NCBI RefSeq assembly: GCF_040054535.1
Contig: NC_090778.1
Coordinates: forward strand, 11,371,501-11,435,500
Length of the DNA: 64,000 bases
Origin: Antennarius striatus
Lineage: Eukaryota > Chordata > Actinopteri > Lophiiformes > Antennariidae
Direction: 5' to 3'
In this document: piece after piece, positions 62,644-64,000 of the stretch
How the letters are laid out: every line of letters starts with the position of its first letter
How positions within the stretch are numbered: position 1 is the stretch's first letter
The notes under the pieces: generated by a model
Told to the model about the DNA's origin: nothing
Seen by the model: only the letters and a program-made list of their open reading frames with translations
Databases searched by the model: none
Translations under genes and position numbers: made by a program

Positions 62644-64000
62644 GTGAGTTACTATTCATGATCTAGAATTTAACTACAGTAATAATAAACGACTAAAACA
62701 GTTATTGTTGTTGTAGTTTATTGGATTCATTTTTTACAATCCAAGATTGTATTGTTAATGTTATTTTTTTAAGTTATTAAGTTATTTAAGTTAAGTTATT
62801 TGAGTGTTAGAATTTTTTGTCTTGTTGTGTTTGATTGTATGAAATCATTCAGTCCAGCTGTATTTCACGTACAGGACGCTGCTCATTTTATGACAGTGTC
62901 ATTTTATTTTTCATATACAGTAGATTGTAAACTTAGACGGGCCCAGAGTGTCCTCCGCCTCTCACCCGTAAGTCCACTCTGATAGGCTCCAGCAACCTCT
63001 GTGGCCTGCGAAAGGGGAAGCATCTGTGAAGATGAATGAATGAAATATATAGTTATCTACTGTCATTAAAATAGGGTATATATTCCACCACCTCAGGAAA
63101 CTAGACTCTTGCGAGGATATTTCAAGCAGAGTTGGTTTTGTTAGAAATCCACATGGGAAAAAAAGCATGAAGTTATAAATTATGTGGGGTTTTTTTTATT
63201 TTATTTTGAGCCAGATTATCTATTGAAACATTTCCTTTCATAAAATAATTTTATATAAAATTGAGACTGAGCTTTAAATTGTGTTAAACACTTGGTATTA
63301 CCTTCAAAAGATGAAAGTAAGAAGATATGTACAAACTGAACACCCCAGACCCCAGACTTTGAAACTAGCCTGTAGTGGAAAGTATATTTAATTTCTACAT
63401 GTTCTCTACCATATAATCCATCATTTTTATTGTAATATCTCAAGGGACATATTTTGTTCATTCATGATGGCTAAAATTGATATTACTGACATCAGAAGGT
63501 CGTTCTAACATGGACAAAGACCTCACTAATGATTCAGAAGTGCATCATTGGCATTAGAGTTTTTACATGGTTCAGACATTTCTCTCTGAATCTTTTATGG
63601 TTATGCCCTAAAAGAACATTTAGCCATGTTGTCACAAGGATGCAAACATGCTTGAAGACTTGTATAAGCAAATCTTCATTTCTCATGTATGGAATGTGAA
63701 GGGATATGGTGGCTTTTGGTGTCTAGAGAACCCCATCAGTCACAGTCCAAACACAACTGTCAGTTTTGCTTGCAAGACAGTCAAGCTGTGTATATTTTGA
63801 GAGCCACACGCTTTCGTGATTCAGCTCAAATTTACCAAGACGTCCAGAACAGTGGATTGCCCAAGCCATAAGAAACAGAACACCCCCTCTTCATTGGCCA
63901 AAGCCTCTGAAACATTTCTCTTTGTCATGGTTGTAAACTCATAATGCTGAAATGCTTTGAAGTTGCATTGGAGCGGTTTGTTTTTCCTTGAAATGGATGG
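62644..64000 (+). other. kremen1: kremen1 intron 2 (partial)
   Basis: No further kremen1 exon is seen before the window ends; the rest of the kringle (NPDG and WCY motifs expected) is absent. A SINE tail lies at 62925-63050. Confidence 0.7.
62925..63050 (+). mobile_element. SINE 3' fragment
   Basis: CTGATAGGCTCCAGCAACCT, then GAAGATGAATGAATGAAAT, is the 3' end of the same family as the copy at 9990-10355. The tRNA-like head is absent. Confidence 0.65.

Overview
This is nuclear DNA from a vertebrate, almost certainly a teleost fish and probably a percomorph. The evidence is GT-AG introns interrupting conserved vertebrate genes, many long (CA)n/(GT)n tracts, fish-type L2 and RTE non-LTR retrotransposons, tRNA-headed SINEs, a hAT transposon and MITEs. 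I see no bacterial, phage or CRISPR features, and I did not find a new gene system. The unusual content is transposon architecture and possible regulatory DNA. The species cannot be named from this window.

Layout. 1-2403: no recognisable coding sequence; possibly the 3' UTR of a plus-strand gene lying to the left. 2404-7946 (minus): a four-exon short-chain dehydrogenase/reductase, DHRS13/RDH12-like, 308 aa. Its 3.8-kb first intron holds an L2 LINE 3' end and an RTE LINE split by a second LINE that ends in (TATC)n. 7947-8587: compact divergent promoter with three CCAAT/ATTGG boxes. 8588-27541 (plus): susd2, fourteen exons, 828 aa, with somatomedin B, AMOP, VWD (GDPH site), sushi, one membrane segment and a short tail. 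Its introns carry four SINE copies, a MITE and microsatellites. 28200-40300: gene-poor spacer with microsatellites, an inverted pair of one repeat family 3.7 kb apart, and a SINE. 40481 onward (plus): kremen1, of which only exon 1 (signal peptide) and exon 2 (first part of the kringle) lie in the window, separated by a 21.9-kb intron. That intron contains an LTR with adjacent primer-binding site, microsatellites, a MITE, stretches that look like conserved non-coding DNA, and a hAT element with a perfect 8-bp target duplication ending 43 bp before exon 2. 62644-64000: intron 2 of kremen1, with a SINE tail.

The three genes are not an operon and need not act together: the first is predicted to be an NAD(P)-dependent oxidoreductase, susd2 a cleaved type I surface glycoprotein, and kremen1 a Dickkopf receptor that limits Wnt/LRP6 signalling. 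All splice junctions were fixed by eye from GT/AG sites, phase continuity and protein similarity. Reading frame is kept across every junction (927 bp, 2487 bp and the first 242 bp of coding sequence, respectively).
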